Of a stretch of DNA of 64,000 nucleotides, positions 23,201 through 36,784 are shown one piece after another. Position numbers and translations under genes: made by a program. The stretch spans positions 11,852,755 through 11,916,754 of the forward strand of contig OY365822.1 of the NCBI GenBank assembly GCA_959347315.1. Direction: 5' to 3'. The DNA is from Bimastos eiseni. Lineage: Eukaryota; Annelida; Clitellata; Crassiclitellata; Lumbricidae. Numbering within the stretch: the first letter of the stretch is position 1; the number at the start of each line of letters is the position of its first letter. Under the pieces are notes generated by a model. That model was not told the origin of the DNA. It saw nothing but the letters and a program-made list of their open reading frames with translations, and did not search any database.

Positions 23201-24578
23201 CAGCGCAGCACCTGAAGGGAAGATGGACCATGAGATCCAGTCATTTTAGTGTCAGCGTCAGTTATTTTACCCTAAACCAAAATTTTTTACGATCTTCTTG
23301 TCACTAACTTATTTTTTATTCTCTTTTCTGAATAGATTATATATTTGGTTCCAATGTGCGTGCACACAGACTCAGAATAACTTATATAGCGCGAAGAAGA
23401 GCCCTCCATTAAGCAAGACCTGAGCAGCCATGAGTGTTAGCGACTTCGTTTTCTTAGCTTCGGCTTACGATGTGTCCTCTCCTTCGTCGTCTTAGTTACG
23501 GACCAACAGTTTACCCGTTATGAATGAATTTTACCCATTAATGCATTAATTTTTCCACGATGCTAAAGGTGCAGATGAAACAGAAATCTCGAGCCAAAAG
23601 CCTACTCTGATTTCAATACCGTAACCTCCAAAACTCTAACGCGCCTCTTGAAGGCCAAGCGCAGGGAACCAACTTGTTCACGAGCACTTTCTCATCCAAT
23701 GTTTGTTTCGTCTTTCGTGCATCAGTTTGCCGTCGGCCCATTTAGGTCACTAGTGACCGACGCCAACTCCGTGGTGCTGCCCATAGGGACCTGGTTGTCC
23801 CTGTCACTCTTACCACTACGATGGAACATCGGTCGTTTTGAGTGGTGGGTCCGACCATCAAAAATGGACTCCACACGAGCAATGCATCTTGTCGAGAAAT
23901 TCCTCGCCCGCACTTTCCTCTAGTCAGAGCGAGAGCTCTTGTGAGTCGATATCCTGAAGGAGCGCTATATGAAGTTCACATTGTATGACTGGTTGATTGA
24001 CTGACTGGCTGATTGATTGGTTGGTTGGTTGAATGAATGAATGATTGGTTGGTTAGTCGATTGATTGACTGGCTAGTTGAATGAATGAATGAATGAATGA
24101 ATGAATGAATGAATGATGAGTTGATTGATTGATTGATTGATTGATTGATTTATTTATTTATTGATGCCTAGGTTACCTGCTATCGATCGTCACCCAGTCT
24201 CAGTTCCACGTGCTGAACGAGGGGGACCCTGTGTCCCTCGAGTGTAGCTTCCGGGCCGATCACTACACCCTCTTCGATTACCCCGTTATCTGGCGCAAGC
24301 AGCAGCTCAGCGAAGAGACGCAAATGAATGTGATGGGTAGTCTGAACGAACCCTTCGTCACCAGCAACAGATTCGAGGTCACCTTCACATCGCTCGCTCC
24401 AGTCTACCTCGTCGAACTGTCCATTCTTGGTAGGAGCCTACAGGCCATGGAGTGGACGTACATTGTCATCCTCGTCATCATCATTATCATCATCGTCATT
24501 GTCGTGGTCAAAGTTACCAGCATGAATAGAAGCATTAGAACTATCCACTGTCATTGGCAGCGTCACCACCACTCCACC

Positions 24579-24612
<34 letters not shown>

Positions 24613-27600
24613 TCATCACCGTCACCGTCGTTGTCATCATTGTCGTCGTCGCCGTCGTCGCCTTCATCATTTCTGTAGTTAGGTGTAGCGAATAACATGT
24701 ATGAGCTGATCGTGTACCTGACACGAAGAGGTAGGAGAAGGTAGTCTGAGGTGAGTCAATACTCAATAGGACACCTATTCCATCTGCCTAGACGTGTTGA
24801 GGGAGGACAGTGGAAACTATACGTGTGAAGTCCGAGGACCGCAATCTCTCATCCTCGGAAAAGTCGTTCACCATCTTTTTATCAGAGGTATTCGAATTCA
24901 ATCATCAAAACAATATTAATCATTTAATCTGTTTATTAATTAGTTTTATTTATAAATGCATTCATGCACATTTGTAGGCATGTTTGTATTTAGTAGCTGA
25001 GTAAGTATATAACAATATATACATGTATGTATGTATGTATGTATGTATGTATGTATGTATGTATGTATGTATGTATGTATGTATGTATGTATGTATGTAT
25101 GTATGTATGTATGTATGTATGTATGTATGTATGTATGTATGTATGTATGTATGTATGTACGTATGTACGTACGTATGTACGTATGTACGTATGTACGTAT
25201 GTACGTATGTACGTATGTACGTATGTACGTATGTACGTATGTACGTATGTACGTATGTACGTATGTACGCATGTACGCTTGTACGCATGTACGCTTGTAC
25301 GTTAATTTTTGCATCCTTCTGCCAGTCTGCGTAAACTAGGAATGGAATTAATTTGACTAAACTTAGAAACGAGATGGCTGACACTGCGATACCGTGGTCC
25401 ATGCAGTAGAGAGTCACTTCAATCCATTCTACAAATAGCAGCCGCTTGTGTGGAAAGTAGAAGCAGATGTGACGTGACCATTATTCGTATTCGGTCCGAT
25501 CGCTACCATTCGGCCGAATACCGAATAGTTATTTTGCCCACTATTCGGCTCCGAAGCATGTACGAAGCGAATATTCGGTGTACACAGCCTTAGTATGTTC
25601 GTTATTTGTGTAGGTGGATATAGGTTCGTGAATGTTTGTCTTGCGCCTATTTTGGTATTTCCCATAGATTGGCCGAATTGAAGGTGTTCGAGGAATTCCG
25701 GAAATCTTCCGTTGACTTCTCATTAGGTTTTATCCACCAAATCCGCTAGACTACCTCTTTCCTTCGAGTATTCGTTCGGTCAAAGTACAGCGCCACATAC
25801 ATATTGGCATGGACGCCATTCTTTATTGTCGCTGCAATTGGACATTTTTATAGCGCCGTTGCAAGAGCAAAACAAAACGGAGCATCCAACATGGTGGTGA
25901 CTGTTAATTAATTTAGATCTAGACTATTGATTGTAAATCTGGAAACCGAATCTTGGCTTCCTCTAGACTCCCATTTGGACAATCCATCCGCTTCGACGCA
26001 GCGCTCGTGAATAAGCTGGTGCCCCGAGCGTGGCTTTCGAGCGCGTATTAGATGTGTGGAGATAACGATTACGAATATGATTACGCTAAGTGGCGTTACA
26101 AGGTTTATGGGGCATTAAAGCAGAGCATCCGTTGTGGGCCCTTCAACCTCCCTTTGACTAAACAAATTGCTCTTCTCGCTGCCAGAGGCCCTCTGACCAC
26201 CGGGCGCCCGTAGGTATTGCACAGTCTGCACGTTGACCGATTGGTTAGAGCGGTCGGCCCGTAACGTTCAGTGTGCGCTGAGTGAGCGGGTTCGAACCTC
26301 GTCCTAGCGTCACTGCGTAGGGACCTTGAGCAAGTCCTTCGCGCACAATTACTCTGCCGTACAACTGCAATTGCGCCGTCGAGGCGTGTGCACTTCTGAA
26401 CAACAAAGGTTGGAAGAAGAGCGATATCAAATTTCATAATTAATTAAAAAATAAATTAATAAACCCACAGCTACGTCTCTGATTACGTACGATTACGAAT
26501 ACGATCAATAAGTGGTACATTACATAGTAGTCTAGTGACGGGCCCATAGGCGTAGCTAGATTGGGTCCTGGGTTTAGGGGCAACAGGTCAAAGAAAATTT
26601 CTATTCTTTTACATGGATTCAGCAAAAAGGATGAAGAGTGGAGATATTGTAGAAATGTATAATATTTAGGAAATATTTAGAAAATATTTAGGAAATATTT
26701 AGGAAATATTTAGGAAATATTTAGGAAATATTGGAGGGACATAAGCAGCTCCATCCCCTCCATCTGATATTTTAGAGGGGATGTAAATTCTTGTCCCCTA
26801 GGTCTCAGCCTCTGGATGGGCCTAATTTGACAGACGTTAAAATTAAGATGATTCATATTGCGTCGTGGTTAAGACAAGGCCAAAAGAAATGACGCTGTAC
26901 AAGAGTACAATTGAAATGAGACAATAACAGACATGTGTTTTTTTTAAGAAATGGTTATATGTCGCCCGGTGACCGACACATTTTTCGGCATCAAATTTCG
27001 CCTATCAATTTTTTTCCCATCAATCCAACTTCCATTTAGGTGTATTTCTGTTCATCAATCCAGCTTCAATTTACGTGTGCTTGATGCGGCGAAAAAATTT
27101 TGGCGAAAAATTGATGGTGACAAATTTACCTAGAACCATTTCGCCCAAGATGGCGTATTCCTTACAGCAAATTACTGACGAGAGAGATAGCAACGATGCC
27201 CAGAGTATAAAAGGTTGTTTTGACGTCATGAGGAAAACAGGGGGAAATGTTGATATGAACCCGCGCCATCGCAAAGTATTCATCACGACTGGCTTCTGAC
27301 TGCAGAATATGAGCACCAATATGACGGCTATGCGTTACGTTAATATACACACAAGCACTTATTCTTCTATGTAAACGGGCTCTGATAAATATGAGAGGAA
27401 GCGTTTGTCCCTAGAGCGAACCATATCGTCTGTCGTCTGTTCCACGTGATCGATGTTCGGCCTACGTGGTTCTCTAACTTCAGACCTGAGGTCAACTGAT
27501 AGGATGGAAATTCGTTGGTAGGTTATACGTGTTTGCGTGTGTATCCATTGCGATTTGTATAGCACATGTATAACTTATACTGAATATGTTTGGGGTTTTT

Positions 27601-27929
27601 CTCATTTGAATAAGGATCGATTAGTTCTCTATGTGTAGTAGGCTTACTATAAAAATCTCCTAGGCTATTGCAATTACAATGACGTAGGCTGTATAGAAAC
27701 ATGCACAGAAATACCTATGTGTACATACATACATACATACATACATACATACATACATACATACATACATACAAATATATATGTATGTATTATATGCATG
27801 TGTGCATGTATGTATGTAAGTATGTATGTATGCATGCATGTAAGTATGTATGTATGTAAGTATGTATGTGTGTATGTATGTAGGCTATGTATTGATGTAT
27901 GTATGTATGTATGTATGTATGTATGTATG

Positions 27930-27961
<32 letters not shown>

Positions 27962-30900
27962 TGTATGTATGCATGTATGTATGTATGTGTTTATGTAGTA
28001 CGATATATCAGATTGATATTGAATCATTTAGATAAGATTGGAACGAATTACATTAGATATTCTTACGTTACTTTACCATACAGCGTCCGTCGAGCGCATG
28101 ACCGTCTTGAACGATGACGTCACTTCCGATGGGGATTCCTCCCACAGCGTATCCGTCATCCATCTCGTCGAGAATCATCCGTGTCGCATCCGGTGCGTGT
28201 CCTTCGGCGGATATCCGCCGCCAAGTCTCGACGTCTACATCGGACGCACTGACGTCACTCCCGACTTCGCATTCCAGCACGGCGCCTCGCTGTCCGGTCT
28301 GAAGGGCTTAAGGGTCATGACCTTCAGGACGGAAAGGTCGACGAGCAACTACCTTCCTAAGGCAGATGACGACGATTCGCTGATGAAGTGCGTCGCTTCC
28401 GTTCCGGGCTTAAAGCCGGTCGTGGAACTCGTACGACTTGACGTTGATTGTAGGTGTATGCGTGTATATGTGCATGTATGTTTGCTTGTATGTATGGTTG
28501 TATGTATATGTATGTATGTATTTGTGTATTTGTGTATGTGTGTGTGTATGTACGGGCATACATACACACATACATACATACTCCATGCATGTTTGTATGT
28601 ATGTGTGTATGTGGTCATGATTGTACTTGCATATGTACAGTGACGAATTGTGTGTGAAAGTTGAATTGAGTATGCGTAGTGATATGAGTGGATATGAAAC
28701 AGTGGACGTTTACGATCGTAATCTTTTTTATCTTGTAGTGGTCTTGAAAAAGTCCTATAACACCCGTTTTTATATTTCACCACTTGTCTGCAGCATGTCG
28801 GATTTCATTGGACATGTTTGACAAGGTAGTTGTGGGTGACCACACGCTTACAGGCGGCGATTATTGGCTGGATCAACTACCTGGTCAGATGTTCCTTTGA
28901 AATCTTCAAGGCTACTTTATGCCAGAGAATCTCTATCGGATTTTTAATCCCGGGATTGAGCGGGCCAGTCCAGCGTCCTAATGTTTTTCTGGATCAACCA
29001 GTTTTGCTCGATGGCCTGGTGCATTTTCGTACGGAATACATTGAACCAGAGGTGTAACAAGGTTTTAAAAAAACGTTGGCCCTCCACTTTTTTGAATTTT
29101 ACCACCCCCCAGAAATTTGAAAAAGGGAGGAGAAAAATTATCTTAGCAAAAGTGATCTTAAAAAGCCATTGGAGAACCATAAAAAAGAACAGATTTGTGG
29201 GTGCACATATGGGGCACTGACCACTAAAACTGGGGTCTTTGCACTCCCAGTTTTGAAACTGGGGATGGGTGCCCCCCTGCTCCACAGCTTGTTACACCCC
29301 TGCATTGAATATATGCCGTGCCGATGGCATCGTGCACTTCTTCAGTATGTCGATGTACTTGGTTGCTTTGACCATTCCATCAACAATGTGCAGACGTCCG
29401 ACACTAATAGCGGCCACGCAGATCCAGACCGGGATTTTCAGAGGCCTTCCAGCTTGAATTCTTCTCCAGGAAACCGCCTCGCAATTGCGTGGTCCTGGTT
29501 ACCAAAGCAAGTGCTTCCATCGCTGGACAAGACATTCTTCCACATCTCAGAACTCCAGTTGGCATACTGCAATACCCACTGGAATCGCTGGACATTAGCT
29601 GCAGACCGAACTACAGGCATCGGAGACGCACAATAATTAGCTGGCAACCTTATCCAACGACTCATGCAGGAGTTCATGCGACGCCAACTTTCACACATAA
29701 TCCTTCATTTCTATGAGGTTTCTATGGGAAAATATGGTTATCCTACCATAAATTATTGTGACTATGGAAGAGATCCATCTTCAGTTGTTGATTTTCAATA
29801 CTAAATGCCCCTTGCAACATTAAATAGAAATGATTCTATAAGCCCTAAGGAGGAATAGAGAAAACAGCAATCTAGGACTGAAGATTGATAAAGAATATTG
29901 GTGACGCAAGACTTTTCCACACCACTGTATATGTGTATGTATGTATGGACATGCGTGCATTTATGTATGTATGTATGTATAAATGGACATGCGTGTATGT
30001 ATGTATGTATTAAAGTATGTATATATGCATGTATGTATGTATGAAAGTATGTATGAAAATATGTATGTATGCATGTATGTATGTATGAAAGTATGTATGT
30101 ATGTATATATGGACATGCGTGTATGTATGTATGTATTAAAGTATGTATATATGCATGTATGTATGTATGAAAGTATGTATGTATGTATGAAAATATGTAT
30201 GTATGTATGTATGTATGTATGAAAGTATGTATGTATGTATGTATGAAAGTATGTATGTATGTATATATGGACATGCGTGTATGTATGTATGTATTAAAGT
30301 ATGTATATATGCATGTATGTATGTATGAAAGTATGTATGTATGTATGAAAATATGTATGTTTGTATGTATGTATGTATGAAAGTATGTATGTATGTATGT
30401 ATGAAAGTATGTATGTATGTATATATGGACATGCGTGCATTTATGTATGTATGTATGACATTGTATATATATATAGACACGCGTGTATGTATGTATGTAT
30501 TGTATGTATGCATGATATGTGACTGCATGCATTTACTCATTCGTCCTTTTTTCAATCGTTCAGTAGTTCCTTCGTTAATTTGCGTGTTTATTCATTAGTT
30601 AATGACCAATCTTTCATTCCGACTCTCGGCCGCAACTAAGTAATTTAATTAAATAACACAATCATTCGTTCGCCTATTCGTTCGTTCTTTCATTCATTCG
30701 TGGATTCTGTCATTCCTTCCATCGTTCAATGTGCCATTATCAAAGAGCCGACAGTTTGATTGACAGTCTAATTAAGATTGACCGTTGGTCTACGTCCTAG
30801 TTTCACCAAAGATCAGCTGCACGTCTGGTGATGCCCACGTCGGTCAAAGGGACGTTCACCTCGTCTGTGAGGTCAACGCTAAGCCCCCTCTGTCGGCGAT

Positions 30901-32154
30901 CTTCTGGATCATCAATGCCAACGGAACGACGCTTACGGAGGGAGAAGTTATCGGCGACTACTGGTCACTCAACAAGGTACCAGTCTCTTCGAATAGGTCC
31001 CTTGAGTCAATACCAAAGAATCTGTGTTTAATATAGGAATGTATAACAGGTTACTCGTCAAATTTCAGCGTACACGTTTTACTCTTGAAAATGGATGTCG
31101 AGGCAACTTAAATTTTGATTCTATTTGAAAATATGATGTTTTAAAGCTCCAAGATAGAAAATAATTTTACTCATTTTGCTGACATAGTTATTCGTCAATT
31201 TTTTTCATACCGAGAGTTAATGAATCAGATTTTTGTGTCAATAATATGTGAACAATTCTCGCTCCCGGTTATTGCCACAACACTAGTGACACGACGTTAC
31301 ATAGGGACTTTCCAGTCCTGTGCTTGGGTTAACACTATGGACTATTACTGCTACTAGGCTACTTCATGCGTTTAACTATATTCTTGCCTAATAGGCTGAT
31401 AGAAGACATCGTCAAACAGATTAATTTCAAACAATGCTATGAAGTGCATCATCCTTATGTGCACCCTATACCATTAGACCGAACTTTCTTACATGTAATT
31501 ACAACTGTGGTAAATGAATGTCTTTCCAGAATATAAGTCCCATTTTTCGGATGATTTTTTAGAACAAATCCTTCAATTGTATATCAATCTCTTCTCGAGT
31601 GATATCATGCATTGCTTGACTATTATTAGCTTTAGACCAGGTTTTGAATTGTCGAATTTGAAATGCTGGTTGAAAATGTTTTAAATTTTCAAATATCCCC
31701 AATAGAATTTTAACGAATCTAAAACCGGTATACGGGCAAAATTGTGGAGGATAACTGTGGGTGTCGATGCGACTGAAATCGGATCTGGGATTTGCTTGAC
31801 CCCAAGGTATGTTTTGCGAATGTACTGGAGGGGTTGAAAAATTAACTAGGTGGTTGAACCCTCTCAACCTTTCCACAACCCCGACAATTCAGTCACTGCT
31901 TCAGACTGCTTGTCACTATTACTATTATTGTGATGAAGTTTTCTTAAAGTAACGATACACAATTACGCATTTACAATTACAGTAACTATTCTTGTGCTCA
32001 GTCGACGCTCACACGTTGCTCGACTGCTCTTCTGAGCAATTAACTGTTCTTTATTTGCTGCTCAGCAATGCTCATTTGTTTATAAATGAGGACGCTTCCT
32101 AGTTGGTCCCTTCAAGGCCATCTGCTGATTAGCGCTCCCCACTCAACGCCACCT

Positions 32155-32188
<34 letters not shown>

Positions 32189-32507
32189 TGAGGTGGCGTT
32201 ATATATATATATATATATATATATAGGACAGTCTTAAGGCTGGAATAGAACATGGAATGACCACTGGGCACTAGGAAAGGGTCTCATAGGGGCCCATTGC
32301 AAGTTGCAAGGCCAGCGACCGGGAATGATCGTCGCCTCCTGGCGGAGGTCAACGAGCAAAGGACATGAGGCTCGCCCTTCGCAGGTGAATGGAGAGAACT
32401 TCCGCGCTGTACAACCAAGTTGGAGCAGAAAAGTCTCTGAAGATTTGGAACCGCTGAGCTATAAAGCAGTTGTTCTTGCAAGTTCCTCAATTCACCTTCA
32501 CCGGAAG

Positions 32508-32576
<69 letters not shown>

Positions 32577-33746
32577 ACAGGAATGGCTACTCATCAAATT
32601 TTCTTGTATACCCACACGTTTTACTTCTAAACACAGATGTCGAGCCAACTTAATTTGAAAATATGATGTTTAAAACAGCAAATCATTTTCTTTATTTTGC
32701 TGACAGAGTTATTCGTCAATTTTCCTTCATGACTAAAAGTTAACGAATCAGATTGCTATCCGTAGATTGACTAGATTCAGTCAATGTTCGGACGTTTTCT
32801 GAACCACTGAGCTATAACATATCTACCCTTGAAAACTCCTCTGTTTTCCTTCTCGTCGGTATGAACCCGACTGGACTCTGAAACCGACCAAGCAATCTGT
32901 TTGCTACACAAGCGTTTCTGCACTTCGATTTCATGTGGTTCCGAGAAATTTCGGAGATTTCTATTTACAATATGTTTAGCGTTCATTGCTGCTTTCTATG
33001 AAGAGTTCCTGGAATATCTGGTCCATGGAGTTCCTCGTCAGTTGATGTTCCTGCATTCCTCAGCTCTTCTTAGCATCCCATCGAATCGCTTTTTTGCTCA
33101 GTGTCAACCGAACACGATAAATCTAGCTTCCGCAAATCCAATGTTTGCTCTGCGCCCTTGTAAGCGAGCAGAGAGAGCGCTTCGTCTCCGCCTGGCTTTT
33201 ATTTTGATAGATAAGTTAAGGATCGATGAGAGAGAGGGTCTCTAAAGGCGCTATATAAAAAGCAGGAACTGTGAAAACAAGGAAAACAGCTTCCGAATGA
33301 CTGCTGGCTATAGCCGCCGTTCTCTCAATGCTGACACTAAACCTGATGCTCTAACAATGGCAGTTTGGTAAATAAGCCTACCTGGATGCCCCATTAGGCC
33401 TACCATTCGACCTAATAACCCTTAGTCTTTAGTTGGAGCTATTTTTTAACACTATAGCACTGATGTTGTCCATCCTACAGCTCTATCTTAACCATACCTT
33501 GTTCTAACATAGCGCTCGTGAATAAGCTGGCGCCCTGCGCTTGGCTTTCGAGTGACGCTTTAGCAGTTTGGAGATTACGATTACAATTACGAACATAGCC
33601 CCTTCCATGCATCACACTAGTCTTGCCTTACATTACCCTTACTGGTCGTACTTTACCTAATCTTACCTTGACTTGTCTACCTTGAATCTACTTTACGTTA
33701 CCTTATCCCAATATGTAAACATGATCCACGTGACTGTGCCTTGGCC

Positions 33747-33798
<52 letters not shown>

Positions 33799-36663
33799 CT
33801 GCAATTGTACCATCTAGGCTTGTGCACTTCTGAGCAAAAGATGTTGGAAGAAGGGCGGTATCAAATTTCGACAATAGGAAGAATAATATATATCTATATA
33901 TATATTCGAAAAGTACCGAGTTCGTTTCCCAGCTTCTTATGGTTGACTAATTAGTAAATCTTTTGTTAGGCAGCGACGTTGGTTAAATTTGATGCATTTT
34001 TCGTAATGGACACTTTGCGTGGCTGCCGACAATTAACATTCGAATCCTGTAATAACTTGCCATCATTCGTTCATACTTCTATGCTTCTAATCATACATCG
34101 ACTAATCAGTTTGAAGCCAAACGAAAGTATACGTATGCATGTTTGCATGTGTGTATTTACGTAGGTCTGACATTTTTGCCATCTGATCAGCTGTCGACGG
34201 GAATCCTTTGGTTCGTTCCACGCTCTTGCGTTGAGCCATCGATGGTGACGCTTTTAGCTTACTGTGCACCGTTTTGCTAATTGCTGTGACACTATATAGG
34301 CCTACGCTTAACGCTTAACATCTTAATAGACCAGTGCTGAATAGTTATTCTGTGAGAGGAGACGCCATATAAATCTAGAAATGCAATAAGATGCAAATAC
34401 AATACAACATATGTCTGCATGTATGTATGTATGTATGTATGTATGTATGTATATAACTATTATTATAATCTATGAGCTCATAGTGTATATCTAACCATTG
34501 CTGATATACTTTCAGGAAAGGGTCGATGGTTCAATCGTAAGTCATCTGTACATTAGTCGGGTACGACCCGAACACTTCCGACCGTACACGATCGTCGCCG
34601 AAAACAACGTTGCCATAGCAGCGCGTGATGTTGACCTGTATCTAAGTACTAACTATTTAGCCAATGCATCAACATCATCCTCTTCCTCCTCTTTCATTTC
34701 ATCATCATCACCGTCATAGTCTTAAACATCAACACCAGTGATCATCATCCAACCTAATCCAAGTCTTAATAAAATCTCAAGACTTCTGTGGTGCCATCAT
34801 CATCATCATCATCATCATCATCGTCATCATCATCGTCATCATCTTAAACGGCTCATCATCATCGTTGTCGTCATCGTCGTCGTCATCATCGTCATCATCA
34901 TCATCATCATCATCATCATGTGTACAGTATCTATTTGTGGTCGTTGTTAGGAGAACCGAATTCCCAAATCACGAGTTTTTAAAGAGCCTCGACAATCCTT
35001 TAACTCAACGAGCGAGCGTGCATGGACAATCATGAGGCTCAAAATGTCTCACTTTCCAATTCAACTCAGTTACATCTCCAACAAATAAAAAGGACGTCAG
35101 ACGATGTCTGAGTATGGAAAGAGAATAAGGAGACTATTTTTTTCACTGGTTCAAGTCGGGAGAGCCTCTGTTGACTTTTTTCCCGAAGTGGCGCATATGG
35201 CGCGAAGAGTATATAACTGATTGCAATTAGAACTGCAATTATTCAGAAGCTGTTAATCCTCGGCCGAAGCAGACACGAGACTGAGAATCAACTTCACGAC
35301 CGATATCCTCAGTCCAGAGATGGACACGATTAGCTAAATTGTTAAAGAGCGCCTGTAAAAAATCTCCTAAGAAGAGCCGAACGCTTAGGTTCCAACAGTC
35401 TCTGAGATTGCTAACATATCAGATAGCAGACCATTTTTCTCAATATGGTTCAACCCAAGGCACGTTCTTCGCCAGCTCTTACCTCCAGATTCCGTCCCCA
35501 CTACATTCACCAATTAAGAGCACACAGCGACTATTCTACGACCCAAAGACAGCTCTCAATAGTATTTATCCCCAGATCATTAAATACAAATATTTACGAT
35601 ATTGTACTTTGTTGTTAGGCCTGTTTGATTCCAGCCACCTTTGTTATCCACTAGCACTCATGTTTCCATTTCTGCGAATTTGCCAGATTGTTTTCTTTCT
35701 TTCTAAATAAACGAATATCATAATTATATTAATCATCTAGAATTATAATTAACAATTGAACCCAATTAAGATTGACAAAAGCTAAACAATTAGCAAAAAA
35801 ATTAGAATCATGAATCTGTAAAATTTGAATCAAAGTACTGCAACTTTCAGTCGTAAGTAACTCCTCGTAAGTAGCTATTCGTAGCTCCCGTGGTTTTCCT
35901 CGTTACGATATGTAACTGCTGGCGTTTTTTCTATGTAAAGTTGCCGACCGTGGTATGTCTTAACTAATATGGCCTCGATGGTCGCCACGCCATTATGGGG
36001 TTCCCGTGAACCAGCACGAGATTTAAATCTACGAAATCTTGACGCGATAATTCCCATTAGGTTTAATAAATTCGTTGCATTGGCAGAATTAAGTAATTTG
36101 ACGGCATTTATTAAAACAAAATATAATCGACTATAATAAGCTATAATTGCTATTTGATTAGAATTACTAGCAGCTAATAATAGATTTGAATTAGAATTAG
36201 TTGCTTATCTAATCAATTAGTTAGGCCTACCCGTCTCTGATTCTCACCAAGAGTAGGCCTACGACCAATTAATAAACTATCATCGTTATTACGGTTTTCC
36301 GATTCATCACGACTATTTTCCACATTATCTTCATTATTATTATAATCATTATTATTATTATTAGGATCATTATTACTATTATTATTATTATTAATATTAT
36401 GATCATTATTACTATTATTATTACTATTATTATTACTATTATTATTATTATTATTATGATCATTATTACTATTATTATTATTATTATTATTATTGTTGTT
36501 ATTATTATGATCATTATTACTATTATTATTATTATTATTATTATTATTGTTATTACTATGATCATTATTACTATTATTATTATTATTATTATTATGATCA
36601 TTATTACTATTATTATTATTATTATTATTATTATTATGATCATTATTACTATTATTATTATTA

Positions 36664-36700
<37 letters not shown>

Positions 36701-36745
36701 GATCATTATTACTATTATTATTATCATTATTATGATCATTATTAC

Positions 36746-36784
<39 letters not shown>

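Noticed and set aside
23648..23923. 91-codon frame (plus) and 63-codon frame (minus)
   Set aside because: It lies inside a GCGCTATATAAA-family repeat; no domain recognised and no fitting splice phase.
27075..27299. 74-codon frame
   Set aside because: No domain, no splice support, overlaps local duplications.
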